A stretch of 47,848 nucleotides of DNA from an uncultured Bacteroidales bacterium (GTDB lineage Bacteria; Bacteroidota; Bacteroidia; Bacteroidales; Bacteroidaceae). Shown here one piece after another: positions 24,958-31,928 of the stretch. The first letter of the stretch is position 1; the number at the start of each line of letters is the position of its first letter. The notes under the pieces were generated by a model, which saw only the letters and a list, made by a program, of their open reading frames with translations, ran no database searches and was not told the DNA's origin. Location: contig CASFRV010000014.1 of the NCBI GenBank assembly GCA_949297215.1, forward strand, positions 1 to 47,848, in the 5' to 3' direction. The position numbers were made by a program, and so were the translations under genes.

Positions 24958-25422
24958 ATGAACGCCGAAGCTCTTTCCGACGAACTCCTGGGGCGCAACA
25001 TACGGCCCACGGCCCTGCGCATCCTCATCCTGCGCACCATGAAGGAGATGGACTGCGCCGCCTCGCTGGCCGATCTCGAAGAACGGCTCGTCACGGTGGA
25101 CAAGTCGACCATCTTCCGCACGCTCACGCTCTTCCTGGCCCACCACATCGTGCATGCCGTCGACGACGGCACGGGGGCCGCGAAGTATGCCGTGTGCCGC
25201 CCCGGCTGCCGCTGCGGCGAGGACGCCGGCGACGACCTGGGCGACCTGCACACCCATTTCTACTGCGAGGGCTGCCACCACACGTTCTGCCTGCGCGGCC
25301 TGCCCGTGCCCGTGGTGGCGCTGCCCGAGGGCTTCCGCCTGCACACGGCCAACTACGTGCTCAAAGGCCTCTGCCCCGAGTGTGCCGCGCGGGCCGGGGC
25401 GCGCACGCCCGCGGCCGACTGA
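24958..25422 (+). CDS. Fur-family metalloregulator (Zur-like)
   Basis: A 154-aa Fur superfamily repressor. The winged helix is at the N terminus (RPTALRILILRTMKEMDCAA and STIFRTLTLFLAHHIVH). The metal-binding and dimerisation domain follows, with THFYCEGCHHTFCLRGLPV and a structural zinc pair CPEC near the end; an extra CRPGCRCGE loop is present. It is encoded directly after the zinc-type ATPase, which points to zinc (or a related divalent metal) sensing and likely control of this operon. The twin TGCAAC-N3-GTTGCA palindromes are the obvious candidate sites. Zur repressors normally control uptake, so a Fur-family control of an exporter is a little unusual. PerR or a divergent subgroup cannot be excluded. 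Confidence 0.88.
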   Translation: MNAEALSDELLGRNIRPTALRILILRTMKEMDCAASLADLEERLVTVDKSTIFRTLTLFLAHHIVHAVDDGTGAAKYAVCRPGCRCGEDAGDDLGDLHTHFYCEGCHHTFCLRGLPVPVVALPEGFRLHTANYVLKGLCPECAARAGARTPAAD

Positions 25423-25443
25423 CCCCCGCCGCCGAACGAAAGT

Positions 25444-25481
25444 GCATGGGGCTGTGTCCACGTCAGGACACAGCCCCATGC
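25444..25481. terminator. Bidirectional terminator between the Fur-family gene and tag
   Basis: A perfect 16-bp stem (GCATGGGGCTGTGTCC with GGACACAGCCCCATGC), followed by a T run at 25484-25489. Confidence 0.9.
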
Positions 25482-25500
25482 GCTTTTTTGCGCCCCGCCC

Positions 25501-26055
25501 TCAGCGGGCCAGGCAGCCCTCTTCGTGCGAGTTGACAACGCCCACGGCTTGCAGGTAGGCGTAGACCACGGTGCTCCCCGTGAAGCGCATGCCGCGGCGG
25601 CGCAGGTCGGCGGCCAGGCGGTCGGAGAGGGGCGAGGTGGTGCGCCCCGTCTCGCGGATGGGCCGGCCGCCCGCCATGCCCCACAGGTAGGCGTCGAACG
25701 AGCCCGCCTCGCGCTGTATGGCCATGAAGACGCGGGCGTTCTGCACGGCGGCGCGTATCTTCAGCCGGTTGCGCACGATGGAGGCGTCGGCTTGCAGGGC
25801 TTGCAGCCGGGCCTCGTCGTAGCGCGCAATGCGCTCATAGTCGAACCCGTCGAAGGCGCGGCGGAAGCCCTCGCGCTTGTTGAGGATACACTCCCACGAG
25901 AGCCCTGCCTGAAAAGTTTCGAGCAGGAGCATCTCGAAGAGCTTGCGGTCGTCGTGCACGGGCACGCCCCACTCGTGGTTGTGGTAGGCCACGTAGAGCG
26001 GGTTGCCCGTGTTGCACCAGCTGCAACGCGGCTTGTTGTCTGTCGGGGTGTTCAT
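25501..26055 (-). CDS. tag: DNA-3-methyladenine glycosylase I (Tag)
   Basis: Tag removes 3-methyladenine from alkylated DNA. The 184-aa protein begins MNTPTDNKPRCSWCNTGNPL and continues with YHNHEWGVPVHDDRKLFEML, the Tag signature with its first zinc-ligand Cys and His. FQAGLSWECILNKREGFR follows, and VGVVNSHEEGC near the end supplies the other His and Cys zinc ligands. A GTG at 26079 is also in frame, but the ATG at 26055 gives the standard length. It closes a leftward cluster with glutaredoxin, thioredoxin and a small protein, and its 5' region lies close to the end of the small gene. Confidence 0.94.
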   Translation of the reverse strand: MNTPTDNKPRCSWCNTGNPLYVAYHNHEWGVPVHDDRKLFEMLLLETFQAGLSWECILNKREGFRRAFDGFDYERIARYDEARLQALQADASIVRNRLKIRAAVQNARVFMAIQREAGSFDAYLWGMAGGRPIRETGRTTSPLSDRLAADLRRRGMRFTGSTVVYAYLQAVGVVNSHEEGCLAR

Positions 26056-26065
26056 AGGGCAGGGG

Positions 26066-26227
26066 TCAATGGGTTCCACAGAGCGTGGCCAGGCGGCCGA
26101 TAACCTCGTCCTCCGAGGCGTCGGTCTCGGCTACGTAGGCAATGAGCTCGTCCAGCTCCTCGCGGCGGCCGCCCAGCAGGAGCAGGGCCGTCTGCACCAG
26201 ACCGGGGCTGTAGCCGCGCTCCTCCAT
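26066..26227 (-). CDS. Small helical protein of unknown function between trx and tag
   Basis: A 53-aa frame from ATG 26227 reads MEERGYSPGLVQTALLLLGG, then RREELDELIAYVAETDASED and EVIGRLATLCGTH. The frame stays open and protein-like for another 11 or so residues upstream (TTKERALAAL), overlapping the end of the thioredoxin gene. The true start may therefore be a non-ATG codon there. The pattern looks like a three-helix bundle of the UBA/small-helical type. It has no signal peptide. It fits snugly between thioredoxin and tag, as expected of a real operon member, but I do not recognise the family. Confidence 0.55.
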   Translation of the reverse strand: MEERGYSPGLVQTALLLLGGRREELDELIAYVAETDASEDEVIGRLATLCGTH

Positions 26228-26256
26228 GAGGGCGGCCAGGGCGCGTTCCTTCGTGG

Positions 26257-26568
26257 TTATGGCGCGGGCTGTTGCAGGAAGGGGTCGAGCGCGGCCAGCA
26301 GGTCGGCCCGCGACAGGAAGCCGCTCTGGCGCCACAGCACCTCGCCGCCGCGCACCAGCAGGAGGGTGGGCACGGAGCGTATGCCTTGGGCCGCGGCGGT
26401 GTCGGGGTGGCGGTCCACGTCGACCTTGACGATGCGCAGCCGGTTGCCGAGGATGGCTTTCACCTGCTCTAAGACGGGGTGCAGCATCTGGCAGGGCTGG
26501 CACCACGTGGCGTAGAAATCGACAAGCACCGGTCCGGGGCCTGCGATGACGTCGTTGAATGTTTCCAT
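26257..26568 (-). CDS. Thioredoxin with CQPC active site
   Basis: A 103-aa thioredoxin-fold protein (METFNDVIAGPGPVLVDFYA). The active site is WCQPC (Cys23, Cys26) instead of the canonical WCGPC. The cis-proline loop is IRSVPTLLLV and the C-terminal helix is RADLLAALDPFL. There is no signal peptide, so it is cytoplasmic. The Gly-to-Gln change in the redox loop would be expected to shift redox potential or partner choice. It is encoded between a glutaredoxin-like protein and the small protein, all leftward. Confidence 0.9.
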   Translation of the reverse strand: METFNDVIAGPGPVLVDFYATWCQPCQMLHPVLEQVKAILGNRLRIVKVDVDRHPDTAAAQGIRSVPTLLLVRGGEVLWRQSGFLSRADLLAALDPFLQQPAP

Positions 26569-26606
26569 GTCGTTCGTAGTTGGTTTTCGGGGGTTGGGGT
26601 GGGGCG

Positions 26607-26909
26607 TCAGCAGCCGCTGCCGTCCAGGCTGCACGCGGCTCCCTCGGCGTCGCGGGGGCGGGAGCGCAGGCCGGCGTCTTCGGCGCGCAGCGTCACCGTG
26701 CCGTCGTCGAGCACAAAGCAGGGGATGCCCACGGTGCCCGCGCGCCGCACGGCAGCCATGGCGGGCGCCGTGTCGCGCAGGCGGAGGAACTCTTTGAGCC
26801 GGCGCACGTGCGTGCCGATGTCGATGAGCTCGTAGCGGTCGTTGCCGGCGGCCTGACGCTCGACGTAGGTGCAGTCGGGGCAGGTGGCCATGCCATAGAT
26901 TTTTATCAT
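26607..26909 (-). CDS. Glutaredoxin-related protein
   Basis: A 100-aa glutaredoxin-fold protein: MIKIYGMATCPDCTYVERQA with a CPDC redox motif (residues 10-13), the cis-Pro segment GTVGIPCFVLDDG and a C-terminal tail with extra cysteines (AACSLDGSGC). It probably reduces disulfides or handles glutathione-like thiols in the cytoplasm; the exact substrate is unknown. It is the first gene of the grx-trx-small protein-tag cluster and is preceded by an unusual 84-bp tandem repeat. Confidence 0.85.
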   Translation of the reverse strand: MIKIYGMATCPDCTYVERQAAGNDRYELIDIGTHVRRLKEFLRLRDTAPAMAAVRRAGTVGIPCFVLDDGTVTLRAEDAGLRSRPRDAEGAACSLDGSGC

Positions 26910-26936
26910 AGCGTCGGTGCGATGTTTCTGTGTCGG

Positions 26937-26944
26937 TAAAGATA
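26937..26944 (-). promoter_or_regulatory. Likely -7 element (TATCTTTA) for the glutaredoxin gene
   Basis: Minus-strand TATCTTTA 27 bp upstream of the start. Similar TATCTTTG elements recur at 27021-27028 and 27105-27112 in the tandem repeat. Confidence 0.45.
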
Positions 26945-27190
26945 GTGAAAGGCGAGAGACGAGGCGGGGAAAAGCTCGCTTTTTCCCGCTTTGCCCGAGC
27001 CGCCTCCTATCTTCGTGTAACAAAGATAGTGAAAGGTGAGAGACAAGGCGGTGAAAAGCGAGCTTTTTCCCGCCTTGCCCGAACCGCCTCCTATCTTCGT
27101 GTAACAAAGATAGCGAAAGGCGAGTGCAGAGCCAAGGAAAAGCTTGTTTTTCCTTGGCTTTGCCGAGCCGCATTAATCTTGGGCGAAGCC
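26938..27190. repeat. Three tandem copies of an 84-bp unit
   Basis: Units start AAAGATAGTGAAAGG at 26938, 27022 and 27106, an exact 84-bp period; the third copy is diverged. Each unit contains an internal hairpin of the GGGAAAAAGCGAGC...GCTCGCTTTTTCCC kind and a GCCTCCTATCTTCGTGTAAC joint. The plus strand reads as a 28-residue periodic peptide, but it has no recognisable family. I regard it as an intergenic repeat. Confidence 0.75.
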
Positions 27191-27375
27191 AAAGATAGGC
27201 ATAAACGCCCGTTCCGTCTGCCGGGCGGGGCATAAAAAAGCCTAACGCCAGCGCCGTCGGTGCCCGGTGGCGGCCGCGGAGGCGGGCAAATCCGTCTTTT
27301 CCAAACGCCGTGGGGGCCGCCCGCGAGGCCGTGGTCCGTACCGGGGGCCGGGGGCGCGCCTGCGACGGCCTGCGG
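27191..27375. other. Gene-free GC-rich stretch
   Basis: No gene, terminator or promoter recognised between the tandem repeat and the repeat-C fragment. Confidence 0.3.
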
Positions 27376-27470
27376 CCACCGGTTGGTGGAAACACCCCAT
27401 GGAACGGGCGAAGCATGGGATGGATCGGCCGATCCATCCCATGGATGTGGCGAAAACACCCCATCGAAAT
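27376..27470. repeat. Fragment of repeat C
   Basis: Contains CATGGGATGGATCGG and CCGATCCATCCCATGG as an inverted pair, like the CCATCCCATGGAT units at 12405-12465 and 42820-42865. The rest of 27471-27826 has no recognisable gene. Confidence 0.5.
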
Positions 27471-27826
27471 GGCCGTCCGCGGCCTGCCGTAACGCGTTTT
27501 CAGGGATATCGAGAGCACGAAATGCGCCCTTTCGGACATTTCGGGCCCATGCAGACGTGCTGCGCCGGCGCCCTGGCGAGGCAGCGCGGCTGTTAACGGA
27601 GATGGAGCGTGGCGCACGGGCGTGAAAAACGGGTGCACAGGCCGGCCCTGCGCCAATAAAACCAAAAGCGGCGCCTGCACACGGCGAGGCGATGTGTGCT
27701 GTTTTACACTTCTTCACCTCTCTTTCGCTCCGCGGGCCTTGTCATTATTTTTCGGAACTTTGCCCCCGCCGCCCCCTGCTAACGCCGTGCCGTGCGGCGG
27801 GTGCCGGCGGCCGGGCCATGGCCTAC

Positions 27827-27862
27827 GAAAAAGGCTGCCTCCCCGCGTGGGGAAGCAGCCTC
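27827..27862 (-). terminator. Terminator after the ferredoxin gene
   Basis: GGCTGCTTCCCC pairs with GGGGAGGCAGCC (one mismatch), then a T run on the minus strand. Confidence 0.8.
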
Positions 27863-27896
27863 CTTGTGTGAAACTTTGATGTGCCGGGAAGTGCGA

Positions 27897-28067
27897 TTAC
27901 TCGCCCGGGGCGATGGCGCCGCTGGGGCAAACATCGGCGCACGTGCCGCAGTCGACGCAGACACTGGGGTCGATAGAATACTTTTCGCCTTCGGAGATGG
28001 CGCCGCTGGGGCATTCGTCGATGCACGTGCCGCAGGCAATGCAGTCGTCACTGATTACGTAAGCCAT
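27897..28067 (-). CDS. 2[4Fe-4S] ferredoxin
   Basis: A 56-aa bacterial ferredoxin: MAYVISDDCIACGTCIDECP, then SGAISEGEKYSIDPSVCVDC and GTCADVCPSGAIAPGE. Two complete CxxCxxCxxxCP motifs bind two [4Fe-4S] clusters for low-potential electron transfer in the cytoplasm. It is a single-gene unit with its own promoter at 28122 and terminator at 27827-27862. It is divergent from porT across a region with a 17-bp palindrome. Confidence 0.96.
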   Translation of the reverse strand: MAYVISDDCIACGTCIDECPSGAISEGEKYSIDPSVCVDCGTCADVCPSGAIAPGE

Positions 28068-28121
28068 TTGTTCTTGAATTTAAATTGTTATTAACCGTGT
28101 CAATGTTGCTTGTTTGCGGGG

Positions 28122-28129
28122 CAAAGATA
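28122..28129 (-). promoter_or_regulatory. -7 element (TATCTTTG) for ferredoxin
   Basis: Minus-strand perfect match, 55 bp upstream of the start codon. Confidence 0.65.
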
Positions 28130-28176
28130 CGTTTTTCCGCGTTTCGCAGCGGACGGCGGGGGCTTTTTCTTCGTAA

Positions 28177-28193
28177 TTTAGACGCCGTCTAAA
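28177..28193. promoter_or_regulatory. 17-bp perfect palindrome, candidate operator
   Basis: TTTAGACG-C-CGTCTAAA, with 8-bp perfect arms, in the divergent ferredoxin-porT region. The form resembles operators of TetR-type or other dimeric repressors. Confidence 0.5.
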
Positions 28194-28270
28194 CAAGGCG
28201 GCTTTCGTTTTTTGCCCCGATCGCACAATAAAACGGCCCGCCGCGAGTTATTATATAACGGTATGGCCCC

Positions 28271-29020
28271 ATGACGACGATGGAAACGTTTCCCACAGCT
28301 CCCCCCCTGCGGCGGGCGGCACGCGCGTGCTGCCTGGTGGCAGCCATGTGCTGCGCTCTTGCGGCTGCTGCCCAGCAGCGCAAGGTGCAGAACAAGCCGT
28401 TCATCGACGAGCGGCGCTTCCACTATGGCTTCACCGTGGGCGTTCACGACCAGAGCCTGCGCCTGGAAAACAACGGCTACATCGATCCCGCTACGGGGGC
28501 GCAGTGGTTGGCCGTGCAGGACGGCATGGGCTTCGGGTTCAGCGTGGGCGTGCTGGGCGAATGGAAGATGAACCCCTATCTGGGCCTGCGCCTCATCCCT
28601 TCGCTCCATTTCGGCTCGAAACACATCACTTTCCGCAACACGGCCACGGGCGAGACCGACTCGCAGGACCTGCGCTCGGCCTACGTGGCCCTGCCCCTCG
28701 ACCTCAAGATCAGTGCCCCGCGTTTCAACAACTATCGCCCCTACGTCGTGGCGGGCGTGGTGCCCATGTACGACCTCACCTCGGCCAAGCAGGCCAAGCT
28801 GCGCACGAAGCCCCTCAACGTGGCCATCGAGGTGGGCCTGGGCTGCGACTTCTACCTGCCCTTCTTCAAGCTCATACCCGAACTGAAATTCTGCTTCGGC
28901 CTGGGCAACATCCTGCAAAAGAACCGCAGCGACCTGCGCGACCCCACGCAGCTCGTCTTCACGCAGAGCGTGGACCGCGCCACGGCCAACATGGTGGTGC
29001 TTTCGTTCTATTTCGAGTGA
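28271..29020 (+). CDS. porT: PorT, type IX secretion outer-membrane protein
   Basis: PorT is an outer-membrane beta-barrel needed for type IX protein secretion. The 249-aa protein starts with an N-terminal signal peptide (RAARACCLVAAMCCALAAAAQQ). The mature start KVQNKPFIDERRFHYGFTVG is a PorT hallmark (related proteins have KVqNLPyaDqrlfHLGF). Strands such as YLGLRLIPSLHFGSKHITFR, NNYRPYVVAGVVPMYDLTS and a closing VVLSFYFE with a terminal aromatic pattern follow. FYLPFFKLIPELKFCFGLGN is another family block. It complements porX in the same window. Whether translation starts at 28271 or at the ATG three codons later is undecided. Confidence 0.88.
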   Translation: MTTMETFPTAPPLRRAARACCLVAAMCCALAAAAQQRKVQNKPFIDERRFHYGFTVGVHDQSLRLENNGYIDPATGAQWLAVQDGMGFGFSVGVLGEWKMNPYLGLRLIPSLHFGSKHITFRNTATGETDSQDLRSAYVALPLDLKISAPRFNNYRPYVVAGVVPMYDLTSAKQAKLRTKPLNVAIEVGLGCDFYLPFFKLIPELKFCFGLGNILQKNRSDLRDPTQLVFTQSVDRATANMVVLSFYFE

Positions 29021-29098
29021 GCCGCACGCCTTATATATAAATAAGGTGTGGACGGCGCGCGCCGGGCGTCCCGGCGCTATGAAAATGTTCCAACCCGT

Positions 29099-29773
29099 AT
29101 GCTCCAACTCTCCGTTTCCGACGAAATCCATGCCGCCTGCCCCGCGTATGTGGCGGCGGTGGTCGAGGCTGGCGTGACGCCCGGGCCCACGCCGGCGGCC
29201 CTGCTCGACGAGATGGCGGCCGCGACGGCCGCCCTGCGCCGCGAGCTGACGCCCGACGGCGTGAAAGCCCTGCCGGCCGTGGCTGCCACGCGCGCGGCCT
29301 ACCGCCGCTGCGGCAAAGACCCGGGGCGCTACCGCCCCTCGGGCGAACAGCTCATGCGCCGCGTGGTGCAGGGCAAGGACCTTTACGTGGTGGACGCCCT
29401 GGTCGACCTGCTCAACCTGGCCTCGCTGCGCAGCGGCTACTCGATCGGCGGCTTCGACGCCGACCGCATCGAGGGCCCCCGCCTCACGCTCGGCATCGGG
29501 CGCGAGGGCGAACCCTACGAGGGCATCGGCCGCGGCCCGCTCAACATAGCGGGCATGCCCGTGTGGCGCGACGCGGCGGGCGGCGTGGGCACGCCCACGA
29601 GCGACAACGTGCGCACCCGCCTGACGCCCTCGACGCGCCGCCTGCTCGTCATCGTCAACGGCTACGACGGCTCCGAAGAGGCCCTGCGCCGCACGGCCGA
29701 CGACATACGCGACCTGCTGCGCCGCTACGGCGCGTCGGACGGCGGCACGCTGCGCTTCGTGCGCCACGGCTGA
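29099..29773 (+). CDS. B3/B4 tRNA-binding domain protein
   Basis: A 224-aa stand-alone B3/B4 domain protein, related to the editing domain of the phenylalanyl-tRNA synthetase beta chain. The body has AAYRRCGKDPGRYRPSGEQL, MRRVVQGKDLYVVDALVDL and NLASLRSGYSIGGFDADRI, then TSDNVRTRLTPSTRRLLVIV. These blocks are typical of this family, which is thought to clear mischarged tRNA or act on related substrates. Cytoplasmic. I chose the ATG at 29099; the upstream frame is GC-rich and unlike the family. It lies 78 bp after porT on the same strand. Confidence 0.85.
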   Translation: MLQLSVSDEIHAACPAYVAAVVEAGVTPGPTPAALLDEMAAATAALRRELTPDGVKALPAVAATRAAYRRCGKDPGRYRPSGEQLMRRVVQGKDLYVVDALVDLLNLASLRSGYSIGGFDADRIEGPRLTLGIGREGEPYEGIGRGPLNIAGMPVWRDAAGGVGTPTSDNVRTRLTPSTRRLLVIVNGYDGSEEALRRTADDIRDLLRRYGASDGGTLRFVRHG

Positions 29774-29789
29774 GCGGGTTCCAGCGGGG

Positions 29790-30262
29790 GATTTTGCCTG
29801 CGGTGAGCCGTCCGGGCGGTAACGGACGCCTGGAAGACGTCCCTCCTAAGGCTGCTTCCTCCCTGCGGGTGTGGCGCATGATGTTTCCACGAGGTAAAGG
29901 TGTACATGCCGCGCGGCTGACGACCCCATAGGGGTCGCACCATTAATAACCGCGGGTAAGCGTAGCGCACCCGCGGACAGGAACCCCACCTTACTCCGAC
30001 CCCATGGGGGTCGCACTTCATGCCGAGGTCATGCGAGTGCAGGGATGCGTTGCACGGGGCCTTGGCGGATGATTGCAGCGCGCCCTCCGCGGGTGGGCCT
30101 GCGGCTTACCCGCGGTAACGGGAAGTTGGACCCCCATGGGGTCCCTTTATAGGGTGGGGCCTGTCCGCGGGTGCGCTACGCTTACCCGCGGTTATCGAAA
30201 GTTCGCCCCCTATGGGGGCGCCGGCCTCGCGGTGTGACTTTGGGTGGCGACGGACGTTCACA
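29790..30262. repeat. Mosaic palindromic repeat cluster B
   Basis: The 694 bp between the B3/B4 gene and the MFS gene hold no gene. The cluster has a GGACGCC/GACGTCC unit (29815-29870) and GACCCCATAGGGGTC-type palindromes at about 29927, 30000, 30127 and 30203. CCGCGGGT...ACCCGCGG palindromes lie at about 29950, 30089 and 30165. Blocks 29920-30020 and 30085-30262 match 11725-11825 and 11893-12075 in order and orientation. Confidence 0.85.
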
Positions 30263-30429
30263 TGCGGCCGCGGTGTATGGCGTAGGATATGCGATGCAGG
30301 CCACGCTGAATCGCCGTTCGTCGCCTTTCTGCACCTGCGGCCACGCCCGTCAATGGTTTTTTGCTTGTTTTCAGGCTGATGGGAGCAAATTATACGGCCC
30401 GGAAAATGCCCACTGCGGCGCTTTTTGTG

Positions 30430-30437
30430 TAATTTTG
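30430..30437 (+). promoter_or_regulatory. -7 element (TAATTTTG) for the MFS gene
   Basis: A TAnnTTTG match 31 bp upstream of the start codon. Confidence 0.55.
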
Positions 30438-30467
30438 CGCTCGGAAAACGAATAAGCCTTTTTCGCA

Positions 30468-31694
30468 ATGACTCAACGTCAAGCCCGTCTCACTCTCCTT
30501 TCGTTCCTGGGCACGCTCAGTGCCTTCGGACCGTTCGTCATGGACATGTATCTGCCCACGCTGCCCGAGATGGCGCGCCATTTTGCCACGGGACCGTCGA
30601 TGGTGCAGCTCAGTCTGACGAGCGGCATGGTGGGCTTGGGGCTGGGGCAGCTCGTTTTCGGCCCGATGAGCGACCGCTACGGCCGCCGGCGCACGCTGGT
30701 GGGCGCGCTGCTGCTGTTTCTCGTCTCCACGTTGGGCTGTCTGTTCTCGGTGGGCATAGGCCAGTTTGTCGTGCTGCGCTTTTTCCAGGGCATGGCCGGG
30801 GCGGGCGGCGTGGTCATCTCGCGCTCCATCGCCGCCGACCGCTACGAGGGGAGCCGCCTCACGTCGACGCTCGCCATCGTGAGCACCATCAACGGCGTGG
30901 CCACGGTGGCCGCGCCCGTGGCCGGCGGACTCATGGCCGGGGCGGGCGGCTGGCGCGAAATCTTCTGGGTGCTCTTTGCGCTGGGCGTCGTGCTGCTGGC
31001 CATGTGTACGGGCTTCGACGAGTCGCTGCCCACCGAGCGGCGCAGCGCGGGCGGACGCCGGCAGCTGTGTGCCGACTTTGCCTCGGTGCTGCGCAACCGC
31101 GGCTACACCGCCCACATGGCGCAGTATGGATTTACGATGGTGGTGCTCTTTGCCAACATCGCCTCGGCCCCTTTCCTCATGCAGGGGCGCTACGGGCTGA
31201 CGCCGCGCGAGTTTAGCCTCTGCTTCGGCGCCAACGCCGTGGCCATGGTCATCGCCTCGGGCGCCACGGCCCGCTTCCGCTCGATGCAGCCCGTGCTGCG
31301 CGCCGGCGGGCGGGCCATGCCGGCCCTGTCGGTCATCCTGCTCCTGGCCCTGTGGCTCAGGGCCGACTTCTGGGTGTACGAGGGACTGCTCTTCCTGCTC
31401 ATGGCCGCCCTCGGCCTGACGCAGACGGCCGCCTCGACGCTGGCCATGGCTGCCGAGCGTGACAGTGCCGGCACGGCCTCGGCCCTGCTCGGCGCGGCGG
31501 GCTTTGCCTGCGGCGGCCTCGTGTCGCCCCTGGCCGGCCTGGGCGATCCCGGTCTCACCGCCGGCCTGCTCTTCCTGGCCGGCTCGCTCTGCACCTGGGC
31601 CTGCACGCGGCTGCGCCCGGCGCCGTGCCCTGCCGTGGCCGGCGAGGTCGTGCAGAGCGTCTCGCACGTTCGCGGCGCAGCGCCGCGGGGATAA
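30468..31694 (+). CDS. Bcr/CflA-type drug:H+ antiporter (MFS)
   Basis: A 408-aa major facilitator with 12 predicted membrane segments. The N terminus FGPFVMDMYLPTLPEMARHF is the signature of the Bcr/CflA (DHA1) subgroup. Motif A is GPMSDRYGRR (residues 65-74) in the loop between TM2 and TM3. Motif C appears near VSTINGVATVAAPVAGGLM in TM5, typical of antiporters. It should export small toxic compounds across the inner membrane; the substrate is unknown. It is a single-gene unit with its own promoter, convergent with the porin gene. Confidence 0.9.
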   Translation: MTQRQARLTLLSFLGTLSAFGPFVMDMYLPTLPEMARHFATGPSMVQLSLTSGMVGLGLGQLVFGPMSDRYGRRRTLVGALLLFLVSTLGCLFSVGIGQFVVLRFFQGMAGAGGVVISRSIAADRYEGSRLTSTLAIVSTINGVATVAAPVAGGLMAGAGGWREIFWVLFALGVVLLAMCTGFDESLPTERRSAGGRRQLCADFASVLRNRGYTAHMAQYGFTMVVLFANIASAPFLMQGRYGLTPREFSLCFGANAVAMVIASGATARFRSMQPVLRAGGRAMPALSVILLLALWLRADFWVYEGLLFLLMAALGLTQTAASTLAMAAERDSAGTASALLGAAGFACGGLVSPLAGLGDPGLTAGLLFLAGSLCTWACTRLRPAPCPAVAGEVVQSVSHVRGAAPRG

Positions 31695-31853
31695 CCTCCG
31701 GCGGTGCGAATGCTTTTCCATCCACCGGCGAAAAGCGTTTGCCTCACCTTTACATCTTTCATCCCCTTTTCATCTTGTTTTTCTGTGTGGTCAACAGTCG
31801 TCCGCCGCCTGCACGTGCTGCGATAGGGCTGCGCCGCGCCGCGGCGTACGAAG

Positions 31854-31894
31854 ACCGCCCCCTCCGTTGGCCGATGGCCGACGGAGGGGGCGGT
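31854..31894. terminator. Bidirectional hairpin between the MFS gene and the porin gene
   Basis: A 14-bp stem (ACCGCCCCCTCCGT with ACGGAGGGGGCGGT) between convergent genes. There is no long T run. Confidence 0.6.
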
Positions 31895-31928
31895 GCATAA
31901 GGGGCGGGAGCGCCGCCGGGGGCTGCTC

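Noticed and set aside
26938-27190. CRISPR-like array
   Set aside because: The units are 84-bp tandem repeats without variable spacers or cas genes.
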